Assembly: GCA_022578965.1 (NCBI GenBank)
Contig: MU400588.1
Span: forward strand, 124,001 to 188,000
DNA length: 64,000 nt
Source: Xylaria sp. FL1777
Lineage: Eukaryota; Ascomycota; Sordariomycetes; Xylariales; Xylariaceae
Direction: 5' to 3'
Positions within the stretch are counted from its first letter, which is position 1. Each line of letters starts with the position of its first letter. The position numbers were made by a program, and so were the translations under genes. Of this stretch, positions 21,273 through 32,104 are shown in pieces. The notes under the pieces are model-generated. The model saw only the letters and a list, made by a program, of their open reading frames with translations, was not told where the DNA came from and ran no database searches.

Positions 21273-23030
21273 ATGCGCCTCTCTATCCTAACCGCACTTT
21301 GCGGTGCTGCAGTAACTTATGCGATCCCTATTGTCGAAACTTTGGGGAACAAGTTCTTCACCACTGAAGGCAACCAATTCTTCATCAAAGGTATCATGGC
21401 TGACATAATTCGTGAACACCACAAGTACTGACTCTCTTCTATAGGTGTTGCTTATCAACTGAATCCGGGTCAGTCAACAAGACATGTCTTAATTGCGTAG
21501 TCACGATTCTGACCTGGGTGTCCTTCAGATGATCCACTAATCGACGCCGCTCAATGTACACGAGATGCATCTCTTATGAAGAAACTCGGCGTCAACACAA
21601 TTCGAATTTATCACGTAGATGCAGATGCGAATCATGATGGATGCATGGAGGTTTTTGCTAAATCTGGCATTTACGCCATGATCGACATGGATACCTTCAC
21701 GACGTACATTCTTCCGGTGCGCTTCACTTGCGATGTTCTGATAGGTGATAAAAATGGGTATGACGACTAATAGTTGCTTATAGGATGACCCATACTGGAA
21801 CCAAACACAATTCAATTCTTATTCAAAGGTTATGGATGCATTCCATAACTACGACAACCTGCTCGGCTTGTTCGTGGGCAACGAGATAATTGCCCTTAAC
21901 AATCAGTCGCTCGCTGCCCCGTTCATAAAGTCTGCAACCCGAGATCTCAAGGCCTATCGAGACGCAAAGGGTTACCGCAAAATCCCCGTGGGCTACTCTG
22001 CTACTGACATTGCCGAGCTCCGGCCATATCTACAAGACTACCTAACCTGTGGTGGGAATTCTTCCGAGAATATCGACTTCTGTATGTGACTTTGACCAAC
22101 CTCTTCCCGCCCTGGCCCCGTAACCACAAGGACGTCTTACGAAGTACATTTATGCTCTTAGAATAACTATATCGCGATCGTGATGGCACCTATTAACCAT
22201 TTAACTGTATAGATGGCATCAACTCTTACCAGTGGTGTGACCCTTCGTCCTACATGGGTTCGGGCTACGCCAACCTTGAGGAACTAGCAAAGAACTTTCC
22301 AGTCCCCATATTCTTCAGCGAAACTGGATGCAACAAACCTGGTCCCCGTCTGTTTGAGGATCAGGCGTCGATATTTGGGCCGGAAATGTCGCAAGATTGG
22401 AGCGGTGCAATCATCTATGAGTGGATCGAGGAACAAAACAATTATGGACTCATATCCTACGGGCCCAAGGTCGACCCGACGGTCACTGGCAAAGACATCT
22501 ACGATGGCTTCACACGCGCAGGTGTTCCAACTCCGGTGTCACCAGATTTCGATAACCTCAGCAAACAATGGGCTAAGATCACGCCGTCGGGCGTCGCCAA
22601 GTCCGATTACGATCCGAAGATCGTTTCGACTCGTGCGTGTCCAACCTCAACCCTTAACGGTTGGCTCGTAAATGGAAATGTGGCTGTGCCTACGCTAGGA
22701 GCTTCACTCGGCACAGGTACCTACACTCCTACATCAACAACTGCCTCTGCCGCGGGCGCGGCTGCAAGCGCGTCTGAGACCAAGAACGCGGTTTCTGGTT
22801 CTCAGGAGGCTACGTGAGTAACCCTCGGAATCATTTTTCTTCTTCTTTTCGGCGACTTAAAAAATCGCAAAGGCTCTTTTCTCGGGCCAAAGATCATGTC
22901 TTAGAAGCTTCCCGTGGCTTCGCAACGCTTATGGATTACGCTCAAATTGGCCATTACTGACCCCGGGTGTTGTAGTGGAATGGCTGCTGGACTGGTGGCG
23001 GTTATGATGATGTTTACATACTGGTTTTAA
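21273..23030 (+). CDS. GPI-anchored 1,3-beta-glucanosyltransferase, GH72
   Basis: Six exons (21273-21390, 21445-21468, 21529-21716, 21784-22081, 22213-22813, 22976-23030) give 427 residues. A signal peptide (MRLSILTALCGAAVTYA) is followed by NKFFTTEGNQFFIKGVAYQ, typical of the Gas/Gel/Phr family. The two catalytic glutamates of GH72 are in FVGNE (Glu144) and FFSETGC (Glu246). After the catalytic domain comes a Ser/Thr/Ala-rich region and a hydrophobic C-terminal tail (GMAAGLVAVMMMFTYWF), a GPI-anchor signal coded mostly by the last exon. No Cys-rich CBM43 module is present, so it belongs to the shorter subgroup. The enzyme elongates and remodels cell-wall beta-1,3-glucan at the outer plasma membrane. 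Confidence 0.95.
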
Positions 23031-23519
23031 ACCTCCGAAACGGAAGTATGATTGTGTAAACACTTTATTCTGGTGCCAAGCGGGATGGAAGAATAAGCGA
23101 CGAGAAGCGGGTAATGCTTTTTCAAGTGGTAACATTTGGTTCAATTCGGAAACCTAGGCACCCTACACGGCGTTTATGACTTTTGGCTTGCGTTGTCGGA
23201 TAGGTGAGGCTCTACTAGACGCATATAAACGGTCTCGAGAGAAATTAATCGCAACATTGTACATATTTTGCTTCTGGTATACTTACCTTTGCATCTAAAC
23301 TTATCCTCGTGATCTAGTGGTGAGGGCCAAACCCGGCCGGTAGAAGAATCGATCCAGGCATGAATGGACCAGTATATCCTTACGTGGCTCGAGAGATGAC
23401 CAGAATGTCTAGGCTCATCCGTTTTGAAAACCAATCATTCCATAACAGTATGGGTAAGCCATGGGCATGGAAATCCACGTTAATGTTACGTGGAGAATGG
23501 TTGGGAAGTTCGTATTCAT
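23031..23519. other. intergenic, convergent gene ends
   Basis: 3' flanks of the GH72 and COG7-like genes. A tRNA-like fragment near 23303-23360 was considered and rejected. Nothing else was seen. Confidence 0.55.
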
Positions 23520-24698
23520 TCATAACCCCGTACGTAATCTTTGTAGCTGGCTCATGATGCTATAACCAGACAAACCCCTACTCTCACTGGTGGCGTCCAA
23601 GCTACCATTAGTGGCTCTCCTGTGCCCGGATTCTCCATCTGTCCCCCCGTCGCGACGACCAGCCTGCTCCATCTCGCGCATGAGCTCCTTATGCCGATCC
23701 TCGACCATCCTAGCCAAGCTATCGATGAATTTGGTGCGGCCCTTCTCCTCGGCCGTGCCCTTCCACACCGTCGTGAGCTCCTTCAGCTCCTCGATCCGTC
23801 GCGCCGCCTTCTCGATGCCCTCCACGGGGTCGGGGCCCGTGTTCAGGAGGCCCGAGATCTCCTCCCGAAGCTGCTTCAGCACCTTCTGCCCCTTCTCTTC
23901 CGTGCTGCGGGCCTCGGATCCGGGCTCGGGCGCCGACACGGACAGGAACGACGAGCTGACTGAGAGCTCGGAGGGAGGGAACACGAACTCCATCGCGTCC
24001 CCGAATGTCTTCACTACCGTGTCTAGCCGTGAACGCACGAGTGTCAGGGTTTGCAACTGAGTGATGAAGGCCGGGTCCGTGGCGCTCCTCGCGACGCCGT
24101 CGGTTGGGGCTGTCGTGGAAGTCTCCTCGGCAGGCGTTGCTGGTGGGGGTATGGTCGTGGCGACAGATGCCCGCCTTTGGTGGCTCGTGGACGCAGATCG
24201 CGAAATAGTGGCGTTGGCCCCCTTCGCCTCGACGGCTTGCTCTTGGAGCCCCTCTGGGACGAATTTCACGATATCATCGTGCAGCGTGTCCGCCAGCGTC
24301 TCCGACAGGCTCAGTGTCTCGCCGCGTAGCAGCTCAACTTCGTATGCGAGCCGGCTGCCGCTGCGCAGGATGTCGTCGGTCAATTGCGTCAGGGTGTTGG
24401 TGAGGCGCGTGGTGTGGGCGTTGAGCTGCGAGAGCTGGGTCTGGGTCTGGGCCGACAGCTCGGTGAGGGGCACGGACGAGGGGTCATTGTTCCGAGGGGA
24501 GGTCTGAAGGGAGGGGAGCGTCGAGTTGAGGTATTCGGCGGGGTTGAAGGTAGGGCCTTGGAAGCTCTGGAGGAAAGGGTCGGCGACGTGGGCGGATTTG
24601 GCCTCGAGAAAGGCCTTCGACTTCTGGCGGCTGTGGTGTGGCAGAGCGCGAGAGGATGAGCTTACAGAGCTGTTCTGACGTCGACGACTGGCGGACAT
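23520..24698 (-). CDS. conserved oligomeric Golgi complex subunit, COG7-like
   Basis: A single exon of 392 codons. After a Ser/Arg-rich leader (residues 1-40) comes DPFLQSFQGPTFNPAEYLNS, which matches the short F-D/N-P...N segment that opens COG subunits. A heptad-rich coiled coil follows, with LTDDILRSGSRLAYEVELLR near 102-121, and a second coiled coil TLVRSRLDTVVKTFGDAMEF near 218-237 resembles human COG7. The C-terminal part is acidic-basic helical and ends LQRLRTGL. COG tethers retrograde vesicles at the Golgi. At 392 residues it is shorter than animal COG7 (about 770), as is usual for the fungal annotated form. Assignment to COG7 rather than another COG subunit is probable, not certain. 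Confidence 0.7.
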   Translation of the reverse strand: MSASRRRQNSSVSSSSRALPHHSRQKSKAFLEAKSAHVADPFLQSFQGPTFNPAEYLNSTLPSLQTSPRNNDPSSVPLTELSAQTQTQLSQLNAHTTRLTNTLTQLTDDILRSGSRLAYEVELLRGETLSLSETLADTLHDDIVKFVPEGLQEQAVEAKGANATISRSASTSHQRRASVATTIPPPATPAEETSTTAPTDGVARSATDPAFITQLQTLTLVRSRLDTVVKTFGDAMEFVFPPSELSVSSSFLSVSAPEPGSEARSTEEKGQKVLKQLREEISGLLNTGPDPVEGIEKAARRIEELKELTTVWKGTAEEKGRTKFIDSLARMVEDRHKELMREMEQAGRRDGGTDGESGHRRATNGSLDATSESRGLSGYSIMSQLQRLRTGL

Positions 24699-25966
24699 GG
24701 CGAGAGGTGAAGAGTGAAGAAAGAGGACGGGGATGACCAGAAGTTGCGCGATGGCCCTAATTGGCTAAATGATTTCTCAAAAATACCTACCTGCATGTAT
24801 ACATGCAGTGCTATTCAACGTACCTACATACTGCGGTAGGTATGATACTTAGGTAGGTACTTGCACTACTTAAAGTACCTACCTACATAAAGGTCGTACA
24901 TACATACTAAGTAGGTAGGTACTGCCTACTTACTATACTACATACGTAGTAGTCAACTTTGGCGCCACTGCAGCGCCCTGAAGGTACATAGAGGGGTATC
25001 AAATAAAAACGACCTCCTAGAAACCCAGTTCGCAGTCTACTCTTTCAAAATTATACCTACTAAGTAGATAGCAAACTATATCCCTTAGTTTTATATATCT
25101 CCAAGCCTCATTATTTTTTATAACTTGTCTGGCTGTTTGCTTGGTTTTCAAAGTGGTAGAGTTTTAGGTCACTTTTTATTTGGCCCACTCTACCCGGGTA
25201 TCTATGGGGTGCTCCCTAACGGATTAAGGTACGCATAGCCTATAAGTAGGTATTGTAAGTAAGTCCCTTACCTACTTCAGTACAGGTATACTCGTATGCA
25301 AACTTGTAATTCGAACATACCTACCAATAGAGCTGCACTGCATTAAGCATGCGTTTACTTACGTAAGGTAGGTAGGTACCTATTACCTAGTAAGGCTGAG
25401 GCTGACCGTCTACATCTGCTGGGTCTTGGCTCACCATGTCCTACCTCCTAGGTACTCCTAGGCAGTTGCACTGTTTTATTCCCTTTGGCTGTCTTTTACA
25501 TTCACTGAGAGGTACAAAGGGAGATGGTCATAGATATCAAGAAAGAAAAACTCCATGGATACCACAGTCACCTGTATATACTAGGGATATCTTTTAGGTT
25601 GTTACTCACCTAGGTAATATGTACACTCTACTTTAGTACCCCTTACGTCTGCATGTAAGCCTTAGGTAGATTTGCTGTTGAACCCAGGGCAAACCGCATA
25701 TCATTGTATTGACCTCCCCAGGTAGGTCCTAGGTAACAGTAGAAGCCTGATTTCTTCTCTCCTTCTCTGTGTTTGCCTCCTGCTACCTGCACATTCCCAC
25801 CCCATATATGGTGCGTCTTCTCACCAGCTCGACTTCATAACCTCTTACTGCATACAATTTTCCATCTATCACCAGATGTCGCCTTGACTTGTCTTTTCAC
25901 CTGCAGCCTAAGACGCGAATGCAACGCTAGCACCGTCAGTTGTACCCACGTCGTCCCACTAGCACG
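24699..25966. other. intergenic between divergent COG7-like and PARP-E2 genes
   Basis: Almost the whole stretch is TACCTA/TAGGTA low-complexity sequence; a CT-rich segment (25750-25830) lies before the PARP-E2 start. No gene was recognised. Confidence 0.6.
24785..25735. repeat. TACCTA/TAGGTA-rich array
   Basis: Dense irregular copies of acctacct, taggtaggta and tacctaggta in both orientations over nearly 1 kb. It is the largest such array of the window. No target-site duplications, terminal repeats or coding remains were seen, so it is not an obvious transposon. Confidence 0.6.
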
Positions 25967-28900
25967 ATGCCTCCCAGGGGGGCACGCAGTCGCTTGCAAG
26001 ACGATATACAAGCTGCAGGCCAAGAAGTCGTCTCGCCGCACATTCGAATGATTGGGAAGGGTGACGTTCAAGGTAAGATATCTCAATTACTCAAATTATT
26101 TCGCCGATGTTGAGAGGAGAGGCAACCCAACTGCCCAACCCTCGCATATCCTCAAACCCAAAGTCCTCTCCTCGTTTACGCGGTATAATAGCTAACTGGA
26201 ACTTCTTCTCTCTTTTATATAGATGAGTTCATCTTCGCCTTCAACCACCCCCAGATCCCTCGTGGTGAGGTAGAAATTCATGTCATGCCGCAAGGTGAGT
26301 TTCACAGTACCTTTAATGACAGTGCACTTGGGCTGGAGCCGGGTATCCTATCATAATTCCTTCTAGGAGATTATATGTCTTATTGCATATATTACATGAA
26401 TAAAACACTGGCCCTTCGAGTACTTTAGTATTACCCAAAGTTTTGGATAGCCAGAAAAACATATCATTACTAACCCTCAGAATAGATACGGTAGGTTATC
26501 CAGGGGATAATTACTTTCTCGTGTATACGAATGATGAGGTTCCGTCGGAGATTCGCATGGTCCTCGATGATGCGATGACATCAACTAGGGGCATGTTGAT
26601 AATCGATTTGCTCAAATCTCTCAGTCGCTTGCTTTGCGACAGGTTGGATTCCACAGGCATGAATGAGGAGAGCGATGATCATAATGCCATCATGACTGAT
26701 GCAGAGAACGACCCTGATTCCTCAGAAATCTCGGACGATAGCGACTCAGATGTTCCGTTTGATTATGGCGATGAAGACGATTTTGGTGTCCTTGGTGAAT
26801 CCCGTGATACAAGAGAAAGAAGGATACCCGATGTCGTCTTGCAAAGAATTCGTCAGGACTTCAGGGCTGTTCGAAATGCGGGCTTCAGAGTTGGGAAGAT
26901 ATGTGGTATTGAACATATATCGGAGTACAGCATAATGGCGATGTCTGTCAAAGCCAGCAAACTCTGCCTTTCAGAGGAGACTCACACTGCCTGGAACTTG
27001 GGATCATCTGATTACCTTGTTCTTCTCATGAAGTATTCTGGAAATTATCTTCCATTCGAGGACGCCATAGAAAGACCAACTAAACAACTTTCTATAGAGT
27101 TCAGACTGCGAAGATGCTCGAGATACCGGCCTACATTAGCTCAAGCTATTGCGGCCTTTTCACCAACCCCACTGGAGCGCTCTTTTGAACAACCTTCACA
27201 GATATCTGCTGGAGATGAGAACTCACTGGCGCCTGGTGGTGAGTTTTTGACCTTTGGGGTAGGGGGTTCCATTGACCTACTCCTCGAGAGCAATTTTCTC
27301 GACATGATGAAATTAAGAAAGAGTGAGTGATCCCAGTGTCGTTGTTTCCCAGTTCCTAGTATGGAAGCGTGAAATATCCAGAATAGCACTCGTTTGACAG
27401 AATTTTTCTGTATCTTTAACGAGTCTTCGCTACGGCATCAAGTACGACCTACTAATTATATTACCCGCAGGATATAACGTCTCGTGGGACGAAGCCAAGA
27501 GAATTCAATCGCAGCTTAATAAATTTGGCTGGGACAATAATGCGTCGATGAACATCTCATCCATAAACACTGACTCAACCGCTATTACCGACCCAAACCT
27601 GCCCCCTATCTTGATGTCCGACCATCTTTCAGGCGAAGACCAAATTTCTCTACCACTTGTCGCAATGCAGTTCTCCTTACGCTACTTAGTTAAGTGTACG
27701 GACTATTGTATGATCTGCCACGAGAAAACTACAGGAAATTTTGAAGCGATCAAACCATATGTATGCTCTAACCCGCTCTGCTTGTTCCAATACATGAATA
27801 TAGGTCTTGGCCCAAGCATCGACCATGAAATCATTCATCAGGAAAATGTCGTCGATCTACTTATTAGTTTCTGTTACGCCAGCCTATTTGGCCGTGCGGA
27901 ACCATCATTACGAGAATTCCCGCTGGGGATGAACTTGCAAGTACCCCGTGTTCGAGGACCAAGCTACAACTACCAACGAAGTCCTTCGGATATTCAAATC
28001 AAGGATTTTGGAGCACTGGTCGATCCACGAGAAGTAGAGATATGCTGGCCTATCAATCAGGTGAGAATAACCAACGATACTCGTGCATATCATCCAGCTT
28101 TAGCAGTCGGCAACTGGGTAGTTATTCATACGCATCACGACCATAGCGAGAATATACCAGAGGAACAAGGGGTAGATATATTCCATTACGCCCGCATTGA
28201 AGAGAAGAATCATTCCACAATTCGGCTTCATATTGCATCTCGATATCCAGTACCTATGAGATCGGCCGTATTTGAGAGCATTAGAACATGGCAATGGGAT
28301 ATGATTACTCCTACTTCAGGACAGCTAGTTTTGTGCAACCAATCTCTGGACGATCTCGAGACCGACGTGGAGAAGGCATTTTCGCTGATTCTCTTACTTT
28401 CTGCATTGCCGTCTGTTAATGAGATGAGGTCGTATTTGATGGCTAATCAATCTCGAAGATTGGCAACGTGGAATCGAATTCCTTCGGAAGCAATGAGGCT
28501 ACTAAGGTGGATTATTGCGTCGAATCGCTCCTTCATCGTTCAACTTGACAATCCTTCTAGCAAGGACGCGAATCCAAGTCGCGTGGAAGATAAAAGGCCT
28601 GACCGATCCGGGGAAAAGATAACGGGAGTCGATGGTTGGATTCAGTTCAGGTTTGCACAAGGCTCTCCAGAGAAGGAGGCACTTTTCCTTGACGCCACAC
28701 AAGAGGTGGAAAATCCACACCGCACAATACTCGCATGGCAGTAAGTACACCAAATGTCATTTCTCGTTTGTTGAAGAATGCTCCGGAGCAACAGACGCCT
28801 CATTATATAGGGTTATGGTTGTAGAACTCTCGGTTTTTGATTTTCGGATAGACATTTACTGACCCTACTTTTCTTAAAATAGTGGTAGCGGGATTGGGAA

Positions 28901-30332
28901 TTGGCACTCAATCATACGAGAGGGTCTCAACTTCAATGTTGTCTCGAATGGTCGAGCTCATGGTGACGGAGTCTACTTTAGTCGATCCTTCGAGTACAGT
29001 CTACACTACACCGCCGGTGCTACACTTAGACCGACTTTGAACGTTGAGGTATGCTAACCAAATATGTACGTTTCTTTCCTTCGGCAATCCAAGCTAACAA
29101 TTTGCATAGAACATATGGCCACAGTCTTCATTGCAGATTACGCACGCCATAAGCCTCAATGAACTTGTTAATCTACCAAAAAAATTTAAGCACAGCGAAA
29201 CCTGTTATGTTGTCGATATCTTGCACTGGATTCAGTGCAGATATTTGTTCGTTCGTCCGAAAGCCGCTATGCTGGCTCCGGATAGTGAAAATGAAACTTC
29301 CGACAAGGGAGAGGAGTTCAAGCAAGATCCAGAGTACGCGGTAACAGGGCCATTTAGCAAGAAGTGTAAGTCCAAAATGTACTTTCCCTTCCCACATATC
29401 GTCTTATTCCCCCCCCCCCCCCCCCCCCAGAATCCGATTATGCATCATGCAAAAACCTACTCATATTTACTGACGATGGTTTTGTAGTATTTGTTCCCAA
29501 GATCGCGATCCCTTCGGTTCGAGGACGGAAGCATTGTGGCCCTTCTTCAGGATCCGACACAGCGAGGAGCGATGATACCGACGATGAGGACACTGAAGAT
29601 ATCAAATTTCTCAGCTTCGAGGACAACGACACTCAGAGTTGTGCTACTAGGGTAGAACCTAGCATGAGCAACAACTTCCCCCAGACCCCAAACAACCAAA
29701 AATTCAAGACGGATTTTCGTCCTGGGAGCTTAGATTTTTCCGAGTTGCCTCAACTTGCTCTTCCGTCCTATGCGACGAGATCTGCGCAGCAGGTTATTCA
29801 AAGAGAACTTCAGAAACTAGAGAAGATCCAATCCGAAACACCTCTACACGAACTCGGATGGTACATCGACTTTGAAAAAATCGACAACATGTTTCAATGG
29901 ATTGTCGAGCTGCACTCCTTCGATCCGAGCCTACCCCTTGCCCAAGACATGAAGAAGGCTGGTACTACTAGCATCGTGGTCGAGATTCAATTCCTACGCG
30001 GCTTTCCAGTGACGCCACCGTTTGTTCGAGTAATAAAACCACGATTCTTGCCGTTCGCAAAGGGCGGCGGGGGCCATGTTACGAGTGGAGGTGCTATGTG
30101 TATGGAATTGTTGACAAACACGGGTTGGTCTCCAGTTAGCAGCATGGAAAGCGTATTGCTGCAAGTTCGTCTAGCTATGTCCAACCTTGAACCTAGGCCT
30201 GCGCGGTTGGAGAAGCTAGACGATAGCACTAGTCAATACAGTTATAGAGAGGCCGTAAGAGCAGCGATACAAGCACATACTTCGCATGGGTGGGAAGTTC
30301 CAGTAGAACTCACGGAAACCCTTCAGCCATGA
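25967..30332 (+). CDS. PARP ADP-ribosyltransferase fused to ubiquitin-conjugating (E2) domain
   Basis: Seven exons (25967-26072, 26223-26294, 26486-27322, 27471-28740, 28883-29048, 29110-29365, 29488-30332) join in frame to 1183 residues. Residues about 1-330 contain an RWD/UEV-like region interrupted by an acidic stretch (about 115-165). A Cys pair motif, CMICHEKT then YVCSNPLCLFQYM near 419-450, precedes the PARP domain as in PARP6/8/16 relatives. The NAD-binding His762 lies in HGSGIGNWHSI, followed by HGDGVYFSRSFEYSLHY. An acidic linker leads to an E2 domain (about 994-1183) with GGAMCMELL, where Cys1107 is the expected thioester cysteine, and WSPVSSMESVLLQVR as in UBE2Q-type E2s. Fungal proteins of this architecture are known from PARP family surveys. 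Its cellular role is open; coupling of ADP-ribosylation to ubiquitylation is an inference. Confidence 0.92.
29409..29428 (+). repeat. C20 homopolymer in PARP-E2 intron 6
   Basis: Twenty consecutive C residues end in an AG and lie within the intron 29366-29487. The AG at 29429-29430 could act as an acceptor but would create an in-frame stop at once, so the AG at 29486-29487 is used in the model. Confidence 0.85.
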
Positions 30333-30516
30333 AGAAGTTCCGGTTACTCTCAGATGCGTGCTCAATTTCTCGCTTTAAAAAAAACTTGAGCACATATATA
30401 GCTACTGTAGTACTACTGAAATGCAAATAAGACAAACCTATTCTCCCTAGACTAAGCATAAATGATTGTGAAAAACTATAGACTTGTTAAGGCCTTGTTG
30501 GTTGATTTAACTACAT

Positions 30517-30790
30517 ACTGCGTAGGTACATCTAGAATCCCGTAAAAAGCGGACCCGAAAGTCGGGTCTATCCGAAATGCTAGTAGACTAGGTACCGTGC
30601 GACTCCACTTTCGTAGGTACCTGTAATAAATTGCTGGTATGTAACTCTAAATAAGCTAAGCTAGGCATACCTCTACATAAGTATACAAGCAATACTTCTA
30701 TTTTGGTACGAGCCTAACCTATTTAGAGGTACCGCCAAGTACGAGTAGGCTATCTAAGTAGATGAATAGGTAGCTAATACCTTCGTCGTA
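30517..30790. repeat. TACCTA/TAGGTA-rich array
   Basis: Scattered gtaggtac, aggtacc and agtaggtac words directly downstream of the PARP-E2 gene, mirroring the larger array upstream of it. Confidence 0.5.
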
Positions 30791-31339
30791 ACAATCACTC
30801 TACATGTAGGCCGTTTAGATAAATCACCTGGCTGACTTATCACCACGAAGAGGGGGATAGCCAAAACTTTGTTCACCACTCTTATTGTGGGTTCAGACCA
30901 GAATTCGGGCAGAGACAGTGTCAGTTGAACTCACAATATAGCGAGTAACGCACTGTCGAGCAGCGCGCCAAGCCTTGACTTCGTCCACGCGGTAGACGAG
31001 ATGCTTCGGTACGACAATGCACGCACACGCACGAAAGTCAGCGCAAAAGCCCGCGCTGGAGCGGCAACAATCTCTGCCCGCATCATATTACCGAGGAGAC
31101 ACCTGTCGGGGGTTAATGTTTCACCGCGAGGATCTCCCTTCCGCTTAATTGCAATGGGAATCCATCTTCTTGGGTTGTATTGACTCGCCGGACCACTATC
31201 AACGTCAGCTCGATGGCATGGGTGGATGGAACGCATCCTTCTCGATGGTCTGTGTAGTAGGTCCATCTTCTCACCCCGATGACGACCTCGACTACACGTT
31301 CGTGTGGCTAGGCATCGATCCTTCGGGGGTGGTCTGACT

Positions 31340-32104
31340 ACTCGAGTATTTGGGGGAATATGTTATCGGCTGCTGGCCCATTTGCTATCGACAGGGGCAT
31401 CATATCAATGAAACGGAGGAAGAGAAGCGGGGACGAGGCGACAATGCGAATTCGTAGCATAAACTTCGGCGGGATTCTGCTCTCAAGCCTCGCAGCTGTT
31501 GATGGCGAAGTCCCCGAAGCTGCCACCGACGCGAATTCAACATTGATGGAGCCTCTGGATCGGGCTCTTCCATACAGCTGCAGTTGATGAACGTGGCTGG
31601 TTCGCAAGCAGGAAAAATGCTCCCTAGAGGCTCCGCCACGGATATGTTAGGCGCATTCATTATCACATGCATCGACGCAGCGACTTCATGTTGGCTTCAC
31701 CCCTGCCTCGCAGCTTGCCATTCCAGGTAACCTTGCCCCTGAGCAGATTGACAACAACCTTACGTTGAGGTTTGTAATGGAGACCATTCGCGGGATGGCA
31801 GCAGTGAAAATGGGTCTCGCGCCGACTGAAGACCGGACACCAGAGAAGGTATCCACGACTGCTATCGTCGCTCCACCAGTCGACCCATCGCACTCCAACA
31901 TCGTGGTGCGTACGAATGTCCGTTGGGCGACCCCAGGAGGGCGTCCCTACAACGGTCGCATGGGCGATAGTGGCGGCTGCGAAGCTCGAGGACACTGCTG
32001 CCTTCAAATCTGTAGTAAGAGGCGATAGTGACGATGACTCTGTCACCCTCATAAGTGATGCTAGCGGCACCCTTGGTGTGAATGGGAAATTCCTGATTGT
32101 TTGA
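31340..32104 (+). pseudogene. possible decayed coding sequence, family unknown
   Basis: A block richer in GC than its surroundings in which plus-strand frames read like protein but are broken. One piece (near 31680-31975) reads GFTPASQLAIPGNLAPEQID then VMETIRGMAAVKMG, and the reading then seems to move to another frame with VAWAIVAAAKLEDTAAF and ends at TGA 32102-32104. An earlier piece reads SINFGGILLSSLAAVDG (near 31452). No family was recognised, and minus-strand frames are open here too, so strand and even coding nature are uncertain. Confidence 0.25.

Noticed and set aside
21273..23030. Idea that the GH72 gene is truncated because CBM43 is missing
   Set aside because: A complete GPI signal follows the catalytic domain, and a subgroup of fungal GH72 enzymes naturally lacks CBM43.
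23303..23362. tRNA-like start TCCTCGTGATCTAGTGG followed by a B-box-like GAATCGATCC
   Set aside because: No 3' acceptor strand ACGAGGA and no convincing D or anticodon arm; at best a chance likeness or a very decayed tRNA-derived fragment.
29429..29430. Alternative splice acceptor after the C20 run
   Set aside because: Joining here gives TAA immediately; the acceptor at 29486-29487 keeps frame into the E2 domain.
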